NCBI RefSeq assembly: GCF_008274215.1
Contig: NZ_VTPS01000012.1
Location: 34,022 to 98,021, forward strand
Direction of reading: 5' to 3'
DNA from: Calorimonas adulescens
GTDB taxonomy: Bacteria; Bacillota; Thermoanaerobacteria; Thermoanaerobacterales; UBA4877
Length of the DNA stretch: 64,000 bases
Numbering within the stretch: position 1 is the stretch's first letter; each line of letters starts with the position of its first letter. Positions 9,760 through 18,329 of this stretch are shown here, one piece after another. The position numbers and the translations under genes were made by a program. The notes under the pieces are model-generated. The model did no database searches. It saw only the letters and a program-made list of their open reading frames with translations, and had not been told where the DNA came from.

Positions 9760-10856
9760 AACGACACCTCCTTCTCATAAGCAAAGTTACCTTCAGCATA
9801 TGCCAGTATCTCGTCTTTTGTTAACCCATCTAAACCCAATCTTCTGGCATTTCTTCCGTTCTCCCAGTAGTCTATGCCGTGCATACAGGATGCCAGTTGT
9901 ATTACAGACTTGATTGTGGGCGTATCCACACCCACCTCATTGCCAAGAGAGGCAATAGGCACAAGGCTGTTTGGGACATCCTCAAATATATACCTTGTGT
10001 TCACGGTTGCTGGTGCCTTTATACCCTTATAAGCCCTTGTGTTCTGGATGGCCTCATAGAGTGTCTTCCCCTTGGCTCCGTATGTCTCTTCCAACCATTT
10101 TTTTGCTGAAGGCAATTTTATGCCCAGCGCCCTTGCCACTCGAAGCCTCTCCATATCTATCCTCTCCAAAACAGTAGCCACTGAGGGGGATACACCTTCA
10201 AGATAATATTCAAAACCGTCATTATCAGCCTCTATTCTGCCTGTATTAAGCAGTGTGGGTGCCGGGTGAAATACTGCCCCAATGTTATTAAGACTCGTCT
10301 CCAGCACATTTTTGGCAGGCACAAACTGCGGATATGCCTTATTTATCATCTTTACGGTAGGCCAGACCATAAATGAAGGTATTGTGGCAAAGAACACGAT
10401 GTTTTTTACACTGTTAATCCTTATAGTCCCTGGCTCTTTCTCTCTGCAGGCATAAATAAGGGTCTCTGCCTCTCCTATAGTTACTCTTCTGTCCATGTTA
10501 AGCTGCCTTAAGATATTGTTAAACTCAAGAGCCCCTCCTGTCCTTCCCGGGTTTAATACAATCACCTGACCGTCTTTAAGGTAAGGGATTACGGCATAAG
10601 CAATATCCCTGTGCCCTGAGGCAGGCACCGTAACCATTATAATGTCTGCATCCTTTACCGCTTCCCTTATATCAGAGGTAAGGTCCGGTGTTCCAAAACC
10701 CTCTACCTCTCCCTCTAAGGTTATGCCTCCCCTTTGCCTTAACCTCTCTATCTTCTCTGGAGACCTGTTATATAGGGTTACGTCAAAGCCCATGATAGAG
10801 AGGTGCGCAGCCATAGCCTGGCCGCCGTTTCCAGCACCAATTACTGCAAACTTCAT
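9756..10856 (-). CDS. Octopine/nopaline dehydrogenase-family NAD(P)-binding protein
   Basis: Rossmann-type dehydrogenase with dinucleotide-binding motif GAGNGG at residues 7-12 and a C-terminal all-helical domain typical of opine dehydrogenases. These reductively couple an amino acid to a keto acid, or run the reverse reaction. I chose ATG 10856 because GGGGAG lies six bases upstream; the TTG at 10862 abuts that site. First gene of a two-gene operon, ending in an ATGA overlap with the B12-binding gene. Two c-di-AMP riboswitches precede it. Substrates are unknown. Confidence 0.75.
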   Translation of the reverse strand: MKFAVIGAGNGGQAMAAHLSIMGFDVTLYNRSPEKIERLRQRGGITLEGEVEGFGTPDLTSDIREAVKDADIIMVTVPASGHRDIAYAVIPYLKDGQVIVLNPGRTGGALEFNNILRQLNMDRRVTIGEAETLIYACREKEPGTIRINSVKNIVFFATIPSFMVWPTVKMINKAYPQFVPAKNVLETSLNNIGAVFHPAPTLLNTGRIEADNDGFEYYLEGVSPSVATVLERIDMERLRVARALGIKLPSAKKWLEETYGAKGKTLYEAIQNTRAYKGIKAPATVNTRYIFEDVPNSLVPIASLGNEVGVDTPTIKSVIQLASCMHGIDYWENGRNARRLGLDGLTKDEILAYAEGNFAYEKEVSL

Positions 10857-10872
10857 AGACAACTCCCCTTTC

Positions 10873-10977
10873 TACGCTTACGAGGTTAGCTGACGGGTTA
10901 GGGCTGAAAGAGTTGGCCCTTCCTTACGGATTCACCCCGGATAGTTGGTTCCCCCGCTCCTTTTGGATTCAGCGTTA
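10873..10977 (-). promoter_or_regulatory. c-di-AMP (ydaO/yuaA) riboswitch, gene-proximal copy
   Basis: Reading the minus strand, the element has the conserved ydaO blocks GGAGCGGGGGAACCAA, GGGTGAATCCG, CAACTCTTTCAGCCC and CCGTCAGCTAACCTCG. It is closed by an ACGCT/AGCGT P1 stem. Its 3' end lies next to the AGGGGAG ribosome binding site of the opine-dehydrogenase-like gene and no terminator intervenes, so it may act on translation. Known ydaO riboswitches bind c-di-AMP and usually turn genes off. Confidence 0.88.
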
Positions 10978-11061
10978 ATTTAATATTATATTTAATTTTA
11001 TACTGCAGAATACGGACATTCCTCATCTGCAAAACCTATTTCTGTAGCAGAATATAAACTT

Positions 11062-11096
11062 TAGTAAAAGAAAAGCTATGGAGAAACCATAGCTTT
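11062..11096 (-). terminator. Intrinsic terminator between the two riboswitches
   Basis: On the minus strand a perfect 10-bp stem AAAGCTATGG/CCATAGCTTT with a 5-nt loop is followed by TCTTTTAC. It lies downstream of the distal riboswitch and upstream of the proximal one, the position expected for a transcription-attenuation platform. Confidence 0.8.
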
Positions 11097-11119
11097 CATT
11101 AGTCTACTCTCCTCTTTCA

Positions 11120-11221
11120 ATGCTTACGAGGTTAGCTGACGGGTTAGAGCTGAAAGAGTTGCTCTTCCTTACGGATTCACCCCGGATAATTGGTTCCCCC
11201 GCTCCTTTCGGATTCAGCAGT
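11120..11221 (-). promoter_or_regulatory. c-di-AMP (ydaO/yuaA) riboswitch, promoter-proximal copy
   Basis: Nearly identical in its conserved core to the copy at 10873-10977: GCGGGGGAACCAA, CCGGGGTGAATCCG, CTCTTTCAGC and CCGTCAGCTAACCTCG. P1 is shorter. It is followed by an intrinsic terminator and then by the second aptamer, and preceded by a good promoter. Confidence 0.86.
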
Positions 11222-11247
11222 TAATTTAATATTGAATTGGTGATTTT

Positions 11248-11276
11248 ATTTTAATATAATAGAATGGATTTGTCAA
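11248..11276 (-). promoter_or_regulatory. Sigma-A type promoter for the tandem-riboswitch operon
   Basis: On the minus strand TTGACA and TAAAAT are separated by exactly 17 bases, about 27 bases upstream of the first aptamer. Confidence 0.65.
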
Positions 11277-11297
11277 TAGAGTGATAACAAAATTTTG

Positions 11298-11327
11298 TTG
11301 TTATTTTTCGACATATTTATATATAAT
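11298..11327 (+). promoter_or_regulatory. Possible promoter for the gene at 11355
   Basis: TTGTTA and a perfect TATAAT with an 18-base spacer lie 28 bases before the start codon. It diverges from the riboswitch promoter. The -35 box is weak. Confidence 0.4.
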
Positions 11328-11354
11328 TTAATTCAATTTATTTGGAGGTTGGCA

Positions 11355-12767
11355 ATGAAAAACTATAAACAGATAATTAAAGATTCAAGAGGGAATAAGG
11401 AGCAGATGCACAGGTTTTTTGAAGAGATATCTGCTGAAATCACCTCAAACAATTACATCCTTACAATGGACTACTCTGTAAACAACATGTACAATTTTTT
11501 TAAAGCTTTCAGGTTTAACAGGTTTATAAAGTCATTCCCTTCAGAATTTACCCTGCCCGTAATTGAAGGGCTGCGATTTATTGAGGTTAATCTACCTGAG
11601 TGCATAAATCTCTCGGAGGAAAATATTAAGGCCTTTGTACCTTTAAAAGAGAACCTGTTACAAATTCTGGAGGGGGTTTTATACGCTATTGATGATCTAA
11701 ACATCCTCCTATCATTATATGAACAGGAGTTAGTGGTTAAAGATGTAACAAGTGACCTACGACCTTTATATGACAGTGACCATCAATTTATTGACGATAT
11801 GATGGGTTATCTGTATGCTGCAATAGAGAAAGACGAGAACGGAACCACTGTCAATAAAAACATTAAAAGCCTTATACTGCTCTTGCCCATGGGTTTTGTC
11901 AAAAACGAGTTCCTATCATATGTGGAAAGGGTTTTAAATGAGGCTCTTTCCAATATGTCACCCTCTGGCATTAAAGCAGTATGTCAAAATCTCGCCAGCC
12001 TCACCAACCATACGTCCAATCCATATTACCTTAAGCTTTATGAAATAGCTAAGGAATATGGACTGGATAAAAGGCCGGGCGGCCTTTCATATGAAGAGAT
12101 AGTCTCAGGTATGCATTTTATAAGTTTCTTTTCCAATGCATTAAATCTCTTCAAATCAATTTTAACCTCCATTCTTTCAATTGGAGATATCATAACAGAC
12201 AGCCTGGCCGCAAACTGCATCGACATGAATAATTACTTATATTTAAGCAGTATGATTGATGACTATATAAACGGCAGAAGGATAGCGGTAAAACTATCTC
12301 CTCCTGACAGAAGCATGATGAAAGATCACCTAAAACTTCTCTCCACCTTAACCCAGTACGGCAATGAGTTTATTTCGTCAGGTATTGATACTCTGACACT
12401 CTCACAGGTAATATACAAAGGCATGGGGTTTGCTTTTTATGACACAAAGGAGGACAACCTATTATCAGAGCTATTTAATCTTTTCGAGCATGACATGGAT
12501 GAGAACCCAGCCGAAGAAGAATTTATAGATGATAACATAAAGGATATCGTAAAAATGATAGATGACGAGATAAGCCATTTTCCTGCATTCTTCAGAAAGG
12601 AAAGGATGAAATATATTATGAACATTCTACCGGTAGGGTTTAATAGCATGGATGAGTTGCATGAATATATCCATATGAGTTTGGACACATTGAGCAATGA
12701 ACGGTCGTTGTATTATGTCGAGACACTGGTGGCATCGCTTATAAGCAAAAACGAGGGTCATGACTAA
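11355..12767 (+). CDS. Uncharacterised 470-residue protein
   Basis: I do not recognise this protein. It looks soluble and largely helical, without a signal peptide or membrane segment, and is rich in acidic residues. A stretch near 390-405 (EDDLLSEL-like, then HDMDENPAEEEF) is strongly acidic. ATG at 11355 is chosen because GGAGG lies seven bases upstream; the frame extends further back only through a hydrophobic, low-complexity stretch that overlaps the promoter. It diverges from the c-di-AMP riboswitch operon and converges on the CapA-like gene, sharing four bases with it at the stop codons. No function proposed. Confidence 0.8.
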   Translation: MKNYKQIIKDSRGNKEQMHRFFEEISAEITSNNYILTMDYSVNNMYNFFKAFRFNRFIKSFPSEFTLPVIEGLRFIEVNLPECINLSEENIKAFVPLKENLLQILEGVLYAIDDLNILLSLYEQELVVKDVTSDLRPLYDSDHQFIDDMMGYLYAAIEKDENGTTVNKNIKSLILLLPMGFVKNEFLSYVERVLNEALSNMSPSGIKAVCQNLASLTNHTSNPYYLKLYEIAKEYGLDKRPGGLSYEEIVSGMHFISFFSNALNLFKSILTSILSIGDIITDSLAANCIDMNNYLYLSSMIDDYINGRRIAVKLSPPDRSMMKDHLKLLSTLTQYGNEFISSGIDTLTLSQVIYKGMGFAFYDTKEDNLLSELFNLFEHDMDENPAEEEFIDDNIKDIVKMIDDEISHFPAFFRKERMKYIMNILPVGFNSMDELHEYIHMSLDTLSNERSLYYVETLVASLISKNEGHD

Positions 12768-13876
12768 TCCCGACCCTCAATCCTTATCTTCCCTGTAGCC
12801 TTTTCAATATTTATCTGCGTATCAAATTCCTCTGAAAGGGACTTTAACATGTCCAGTATTTCTTCTCCTTTTTCACCGGTGGCCGGTGTTGGCTTTACCT
12901 TATCCTCTATTACAAAGGGACTAATAACCGCTTCACTCAATTTACCGTCATTAAAATTGAGCCCAAGGACTATACTTTCTTTATTTCTACTGTCATTCTG
13001 GTCAAAGACAAAATTCCCGAGACTGTAGGCTACAAGGCCACCCTTGTATACCTCAATACCCTGAAGTATATGCGGATGACTCCCTATTACCACGCTGGCC
13101 CCGGCATCTATCATCTCATGGGCCATCTGCCGCTGTTCTGCAGGAACTATGGTGCTCTCCTCAACACCCCAGTGTGGCATGACGATGACTATGTCAGCAG
13201 CTTCTCTTGCCTTCTTTATATCATCAACTATCGTCCCTATGTCCAAGGGGGCTGTCCCGCATCTGTCCTTTAGCGCCTCCATAGTCCTGCCATCCCTGCT
13301 CCATTTTACATTGTAAAACTGGTTATACCCCAGCACGGCTACCTTTATGCCATCTATGTCCTTTATATACGGTGTCCTGGACTCTGCTATGTTACTCCCG
13401 GCACCTACAGTCGATATACCATTTTTTCTTAATATGTCCACGGTATCCATAAAGGCATCCTCACCATAGTCCATGGTATGGTTGTTGGCAAGGGAGAGGA
13501 CATCAAATCCAAGGTATTTAAGCGTCTCTACTGCCTCAGGCCTGGCCCTCAGGTATATGCCTTTTCCCTCCATTTTCTCCCCTCTCTCGGATATGACACA
13601 CTCCAGGTTTCCGACAGCCATATCTGACTGTATATATGGTTTAATATCCTCAAATGGTCCTGTGTATCCCTGGTTCTTAAGCCTTGTGCCAACCCCTCTT
13701 CCCAGCATGATATCCCCAACTGCGGTGATATAGGTATGCCTCGTCACTGCTCCAGGCTCTTTTGTTTCACCTCCATCATATGTGACCTCCCCTACAGTCC
13801 TATCAACAGCTTTGACAGTGCATCCTGATAAAAAAATCGACATAAGAATCAAAAATAAAGACAGATATTTTTTCAT
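12764..13876 (-). CDS. CapA-family lipoprotein, calcineurin-like fold
   Basis: Member of the CapA/PGA_cap family, named after poly-gamma-glutamate synthesis but of varied function. It has a lipoprotein signal peptide with lipobox LSGC (Cys at about 19), so it is probably attached to the outer face of the membrane. Metallophosphatase-like motifs are visible: GDIMLGRGVG, NNHTMDYG and HWGVE, then GSHPH. A lone copy with no capB/capC genes nearby argues against polyglutamate synthesis here. The coding region overlaps the stop of the convergent gene by four bases. Confidence 0.85.
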   Translation of the reverse strand: MKKYLSLFLILMSIFLSGCTVKAVDRTVGEVTYDGGETKEPGAVTRHTYITAVGDIMLGRGVGTRLKNQGYTGPFEDIKPYIQSDMAVGNLECVISERGEKMEGKGIYLRARPEAVETLKYLGFDVLSLANNHTMDYGEDAFMDTVDILRKNGISTVGAGSNIAESRTPYIKDIDGIKVAVLGYNQFYNVKWSRDGRTMEALKDRCGTAPLDIGTIVDDIKKAREAADIVIVMPHWGVEESTIVPAEQRQMAHEMIDAGASVVIGSHPHILQGIEVYKGGLVAYSLGNFVFDQNDSRNKESIVLGLNFNDGKLSEAVISPFVIEDKVKPTPATGEKGEEILDMLKSLSEEFDTQINIEKATGKIRIEGRD

Positions 13877-14027
13877 ACCTTCATTATACCATTAAGGTAT
13901 TGTTTCTGCGACAATAAATTGCCTTATCCTGTAATACCATCCACAGGCATTCTTGATACATACAACCAGTCTGCGTACTTTACACCATTAAATTTTTGAA
14001 TTAAAATGTATACAGGGAGGGATACAT

Positions 14028-14555
14028 ATGGATATAATGGAAATTGTGGCAGGTCTTATGGAACTTTCTGCCAGAACAGCCCCCAAGGCGTCAGGCCAGG
14101 ACTATGTGGAGTCAAAAATATTAACGGGAGACATCTTAGACCAACTTGCCGACGAAATGGCGAAATTTGGCCAAGAGGTTAAAAAGGTCAATTTCGACAG
14201 GGATGGCAATAATGTGAGGAATTCTGACGCCGTGCTCCTTCTGTCACTCAAAGAGCCAAGGGATGCCGGCCTTAACTGCGGAGCGTGTGGATATGAGGAT
14301 TGTGCAAGTTACCGCAGCGCAGGCAAAAAAGAAGGCCCTGAGTTTAAGGGGCCAATATGCGCGTGGAGGCTTTTAGATTTAGGGATTGCCCTCGGCTCTG
14401 CTGTAAAGACAGCCAGCATATTAAACGCAGATAACCGCATCATGTATCGTGTGGGTGTGGTGGCACGAAAAATGGGCCTTATAGAAGGCGACATTGTTGT
14501 GGGGATACCCATCTCCGCGACAGGTAAAAGCATATATTTCGACAGAAAGAATTAA
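14028..14555 (+). CDS. DUF2148 ferredoxin-domain protein
   Basis: Small protein of 175 residues with a cysteine cluster CGACGYEDC followed by a further Cys in GPICAW, consistent with an iron-sulfur cluster. The rest matches the DUF2148 pattern (SAVKTAS, NADNRIMYRVG, GIPISATGKSIYFDR). GGGAGGGATACAT precedes the ATG. The role is unknown; it may be a redox partner. It is monocistronic and ends in a bidirectional terminator. Confidence 0.8.
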   Translation: MDIMEIVAGLMELSARTAPKASGQDYVESKILTGDILDQLADEMAKFGQEVKKVNFDRDGNNVRNSDAVLLLSLKEPRDAGLNCGACGYEDCASYRSAGKKEGPEFKGPICAWRLLDLGIALGSAVKTASILNADNRIMYRVGVVARKMGLIEGDIVVGIPISATGKSIYFDRKN

Positions 14556-14580
14556 GCTGCCTATAAGCAGCTTAATTTAT
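14552..14580. terminator. Bidirectional terminator between convergent genes
   Basis: TTAAGCTGC/GCAGCTTAA stem with a 6-nt loop, followed by TTTATTATT on the plus strand. It separates the DUF2148 gene from the convergent protease gene. Confidence 0.7.
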
Positions 14581-15999
14581 TATTACCGCATCTTTCCCTC
14601 CTACATTGGTAAAGAATGCAGCCATATGGGTTACACTGTACGTACCATCCTCATTTTTTTCAATTTCTTCAGTTTTAAAGGCAGATGGATACGTGCTGAA
14701 TGTGTCCATGTAGTAAACCCCGCCTCCAACAGTTTTGCCTGGATACTGGGACTCTACCTCTCTTAATATTTCCCCCATCCAATTGGATATGTCCGTTTTG
14801 TGACCATTAAGCAGCGCAGAGAGCCAGTTATGATAGCTTACACCAGACCCGTCAAAGGCAGCCAGGACTATAATATTACCCTCGTCTGATTCTGATACAG
14901 AAAACCAGTCTATCCAGATGTCAAGGTCATTGATATTTGCATATGAGTAATTGTCAGCCAGATACTGTGCAAAGTCTTCATAGCTCATCTCTCTCCTGAG
15001 GTCATCAAATGTCATGTCAATGGCCTGGCCCTTTATCATATCTTTAACCTCATTGATAGGTATGGCAAAGTTGATGTTCTGCCCGGCTAAATATGTGGCA
15101 AACGTTATACCGATAACCTCTCCCCTGCTGTTGAAAAGCGCACCACCACTGCTCCCGAAAGAGACCGGTGCTGTAAACTGTATGTCCCCATTCCTGATGG
15201 CGCTTACTATTCCCTCTGAAACAGTATTGTCAAGGCCAAGAGGACTTCCTATAGCCACCACCTTTTCCCCTACCTCCACATTGTCAGAATCACCCAGAGA
15301 CACAAAGGGGAAGTCCTCGCCTTCCACCTTCAAGACAGCTATATCTCTTTTCGTGTCGTAATACCTCACCACGCCCGCCTTGTACCTGTCCTCTCCCAGC
15401 ACAAATTCGGCCGTATCAATTCCCTTTATCACATGATAGTTAGTAACTACAGAACCGGAGGAATCTATTAAAAATCCACTCCCTTCGGATATCTCTTCTC
15501 CATTTCTGTTGTATCCGATGATACTGCCTACTGCCCTTTGGTTCCTGGCTATTTCCACGGTCGACAGATCTTCAGAGCTCTTTTCCCTGTAATTAACCGT
15601 TATTGTTTGGGTATCATTGTTATAGTTTACGTTGCCATCAAAAGACTCACCTATAAACCTCAATGGGACAAAGGTATATCCGTCAATAATCCTTGCAGCC
15701 TCAGAAAGCGGCACGGCCTGGCCATTTACATAGCCATTGCTGCTGCCTATGGTAAGCTGTACAACCCTATCTCCTTTTATTCCTGTCACCGTCCTTGTCT
15801 CATCATTCCAGTACACCTTGGCCCCCATAGCCTCAAAGAACGGGCGCATCGGCACAAGTGTAGTACCATTCTCTATAATTGGAGCAGGATTAAATTTATG
15901 GTTCTCGCCATTTATATAAATGCTGACCCCTGCCGCATAAGCCGGCACAACAGCCAAAAGTACAGAGACCATGATGATAAAAATTATCGCCCTCTTCAT
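14572..15999 (-). CDS. Secreted HtrA-like trypsin-family protease with stalk domain
   Basis: A signal peptide (about 1-24, ending AYAAG) is followed by a copper-amine-oxidase N-terminal-like stalk domain (about 25-135, with TLVPMRPF and FVPLRF). An S1C serine protease domain comes next. The catalytic triad is visible as His in VVTNYHVIKG, Asp in RDIAVLKV and Ser in SFGSSGGALF. A C-terminal region of about 130 residues, not a PDZ domain, completes it. Probably exported to the wall for protein quality control or processing. ATG 15999 is chosen over GTG 16017 because GAGAGGTGAT lies just upstream of it. Confidence 0.85.
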   Translation of the reverse strand: MKRAIIFIIMVSVLLAVVPAYAAGVSIYINGENHKFNPAPIIENGTTLVPMRPFFEAMGAKVYWNDETRTVTGIKGDRVVQLTIGSSNGYVNGQAVPLSEAARIIDGYTFVPLRFIGESFDGNVNYNNDTQTITVNYREKSSEDLSTVEIARNQRAVGSIIGYNRNGEEISEGSGFLIDSSGSVVTNYHVIKGIDTAEFVLGEDRYKAGVVRYYDTKRDIAVLKVEGEDFPFVSLGDSDNVEVGEKVVAIGSPLGLDNTVSEGIVSAIRNGDIQFTAPVSFGSSGGALFNSRGEVIGITFATYLAGQNINFAIPINEVKDMIKGQAIDMTFDDLRREMSYEDFAQYLADNYSYANINDLDIWIDWFSVSESDEGNIIVLAAFDGSGVSYHNWLSALLNGHKTDISNWMGEILREVESQYPGKTVGGGVYYMDTFSTYPSAFKTEEIEKNEDGTYSVTHMAAFFTNVGGKDAVIIN

Positions 16000-16235
16000 T
16001 TTAATCACCTCTCTCACATTATATCACATTTGCCCGACACAACCCTCCCTGACTAATATCCCTTTGTTTTAGAAAACCGTGCACTAAACCTGCGGCCATC
16101 ACTGCGTTTTTACATTTAGATCCACAAATATACAGGCACACCTTGGCTCGCTATACAGTAAACTGCAGCCGTAGAGTCCCTCATCTAATCAATATAACTG
16201 ATGCGTTTATATCGGTCAAATTCAGTAAGTATACC

Positions 16236-17162
16236 TTACATGCCATGTTCTATAGGTTCTGGCACTGTCAAGCCCTCTAAGTCAAAGTCAGGTACATACT
16301 CATCTGAAGAAGATTCCATTTCCTGTACATATCCGTTTTCAAGGCCAATGTTAAAGAAATAGTCTATTATAGAGTCATACTCCTTCTCTGTAACCCTCTT
16401 ATTTAACTCAGGAATGTCCTTTGCCCTGTAGAGAGGCACGTATTGTGACATTATGCTCACGTATACCCCTGCTGGCAGATTACCCCTTATCCAGTCCAGT
16501 ACCCGTTTGGAGTCCTCCAGTTGTCCCGGTATCATTAAATGCCTTATAATGAGGCCCTTTTTGATGATGCCCTCATCATCTAAGGCCACTTCGCCAACCT
16601 GATGATACATCTCTAAGATAGCCTTAGTGGCTACATCAAAGTAGTGCGGAGCCGACGAGAGGCGGAAAGCCAACATATCGTCATTATACTTCAGGTCTGG
16701 AAGATATACATCCACCAGTCCGGTTAACATCTTTAATGCCTCGACATTTTCATAGGCATTGGTGTTATAGACCACCGGTATGGCCAGGCCGCTTTCCTTT
16801 GCCAGCCTTATAGCCTCTGCTACCTGAGGTATATATATAGTAGGAGTCACAAGGTTTATGTTGTGGGCGCCTTTATCCTGCAGCCTTAAAAACACAGTGG
16901 CAAGTTCCCTGATGCCCACCTCTTTGCCGAAATCCTCCTGGCTTATCCTGTAATTCTGACAGAACTTACACCTCAAGTTGCAGCCAGAAAAGAACACTGT
17001 ACCGGAGCCTTTTGTCCCGCTTATACAGGGTTCCTCCCACTGGTGAAGGTAGGCCTTGGCAACCTTTACCTTATCATCTGCTCTGCAGATGCCCGTCTCT
17101 CCCTTTCTCCTGTTTACCCTGCAGTCCCACGGGCACAGCCTGCATTCTTCCAGCGCCTCCAT
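16236..17162 (-). CDS. Radical SAM protein, PflA-related (COG1313 type)
   Basis: Radical SAM enzyme with the cluster motif CNLRCKFC, preceded by an N-terminal cysteine group (CRLCPWDC, then GICRA) that may bind a second cluster. This layout is typical of the pyruvate formate-lyase activating enzyme-related COG1313 family, whose substrate is generally unknown. ATG 17162 is favoured because AGGGGTGA sits six bases upstream; GTG 17171 is the alternative. It lies next to, and is probably translated with, the upstream acetyltransferase gene. Confidence 0.85.
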   Translation of the reverse strand: MEALEECRLCPWDCRVNRRKGETGICRADDKVKVAKAYLHQWEEPCISGTKGSGTVFFSGCNLRCKFCQNYRISQEDFGKEVGIRELATVFLRLQDKGAHNINLVTPTIYIPQVAEAIRLAKESGLAIPVVYNTNAYENVEALKMLTGLVDVYLPDLKYNDDMLAFRLSSAPHYFDVATKAILEMYHQVGEVALDDEGIIKKGLIIRHLMIPGQLEDSKRVLDWIRGNLPAGVYVSIMSQYVPLYRAKDIPELNKRVTEKEYDSIIDYFFNIGLENGYVQEMESSSDEYVPDFDLEGLTVPEPIEHGM

Positions 17163-17167
17163 GCATC

Positions 17168-17707
17168 TCACCCCTTTCTGAACTCCTCCTCCAGGATACC
17201 CATAATATATTCGTTTACATACCTGCCATGCTTGTATACGGCCTCTCTTATAAGCCCTTCCTTTTTAAAGCCGCACTTCTCATAACACCTTATAGCCCTC
17301 TCATTGAAGTCGTAAACATGCAGATACACCCTGTGCATGTTCATCTCATTGAAAAGAAAATCAAGCAGGAGTCTTATGGCCTCAGCCCCAAGACCGCGGT
17401 TTCTATTCTCTTCTCTTCCTATACCTATAGCAATCTCACAGTTCCTGTTCTTCCAGTCTACATTATGATAGGATATGTTACCAATATACTCTCTGTTCTC
17501 ATTGAGTATGATTGCAAACTCACCCGACTGTCTTCTGTCCTTATCTCTTTGAGCCCTTTCCCTCACAGATTCAACAGTGGCCGGATATGGCACCCCCGGT
17601 ATCTTATAATCCCTGGCATCCTCGCTGTTTCTTATCTCTACAAACTTCTCATAGTATTCCTCAGTAAAAGGCACAAGCTCTACCCTCTCACCCTTAAACA
17701 TCGTCAT
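17168..17707 (-). CDS. GNAT-family N-acetyltransferase, RimJ/RimL type
   Basis: About 180 residues with the GNAT acetyl-CoA-binding pattern: IAIGIGREENRNRGLGAEA, then a RAIRCYEKCGFKKEG segment near the C terminus. This subgroup acetylates protein N termini, amino acids or antibiotics; the substrate is not predictable here. Start is uncertain between ATG 17707 and ATG 17701 because of a GGGGGGTG site just upstream. First gene of a two-gene unit with the radical SAM gene. Confidence 0.8.
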   Translation of the reverse strand: MTMFKGERVELVPFTEEYYEKFVEIRNSEDARDYKIPGVPYPATVESVRERAQRDKDRRQSGEFAIILNENREYIGNISYHNVDWKNRNCEIAIGIGREENRNRGLGAEAIRLLLDFLFNEMNMHRVYLHVYDFNERAIRCYEKCGFKKEGLIREAVYKHGRYVNEYIMGILEEEFRKG

Positions 17708-17789
17708 AACCACCCCCCAGAAATATTATATTGAATTATACCATGACAGAAACGGGGATACAATGTTAAAATGATATGGGGGTGTATAT

Positions 17790-17846
17790 ATGGTCTTGCC
17801 AGAACATGCGGTTGTAAAACTAAAAGATGAAATTATGGATAGATGA
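17790..17846 (+). CDS. Possible 18-residue leader peptide
   Basis: A short frame with a good GGGGGTG site five bases before its ATG. Its stop codon falls inside the start of the next gene (17827), in another frame. It may couple translation of the DUF402-like gene, whose own start lacks a clear binding site. It could instead mark a frameshifted N terminus. Confidence 0.3.
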   Translation: MVLPEHAVVKLKDEIMDR

Positions 17847-18216
17847 TTATGACCTCGGCCTGTTTAAGATTCAGAAAAAAGATGAGGGATTAGAGGTATA
17901 CTTCAAAGACAGGATGTTTAACATTTTCAGGATAGTGCGAAATGGCTCGCTGGTTGGGTACTACATAAACATGTCCAGCCCCGTCCGTAAGTACATGAAC
18001 AAACTGGAGTTTACTGATTATGCCATAGATATATGTATATCTCCTGACGGCAGATATGAAATCCTCGACATGGACGAGTATGAGGAGTTCAAGTACAGAA
18101 TAGATGATGATGAAAACAAAAAGATGCTAATGGAATTTGAGGATATTAAAAAATCCCTCGAAACAGGAGGGATTGGATATATAAATGACCTGCTGTCTGT
18201 ACTTTTAAATAATTGA
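17827..18216 (+). CDS. DUF402-like protein, short N terminus
   Basis: 129 residues. The segment GYYINMSSPVRK followed by DICISPDGRYEILDMDEYEEF resembles the core of DUF402/FomD-like phosphate-ester hydrolases. The N terminus is shorter than usual and a stop codon sits just upstream in frame, so the gene cannot extend. No good ribosome binding site precedes this ATG. It may rely on coupling to the overlapping 18-residue frame, or may have suffered a frameshift. Confidence 0.55.
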   Translation: MKLWIDDYDLGLFKIQKKDEGLEVYFKDRMFNIFRIVRNGSLVGYYINMSSPVRKYMNKLEFTDYAIDICISPDGRYEILDMDEYEEFKYRIDDDENKKMLMEFEDIKKSLETGGIGYINDLLSVLLNN

Positions 18217-18329
18217 GGGTGTCATGACAATATATGCATATATGAAGCCCCTATAAGCTTGAAAACTTTATAAATGTCAGGTAGATGAGGGCAGCAGACA
18301 TGCACACAGGATAAGCCCACAAATCCAAA

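Noticed and set aside
10856..11221. T-box or cobalamin riboswitch upstream of the B12-binding gene
   Set aside because: The conserved blocks fit the ydaO/yuaA class. No B12-box or T-box sequence is visible.
16000..16235. Small gene or RNA between the protease and radical SAM genes
   Set aside because: No frame with a ribosome binding site and no convincing hairpin were seen.
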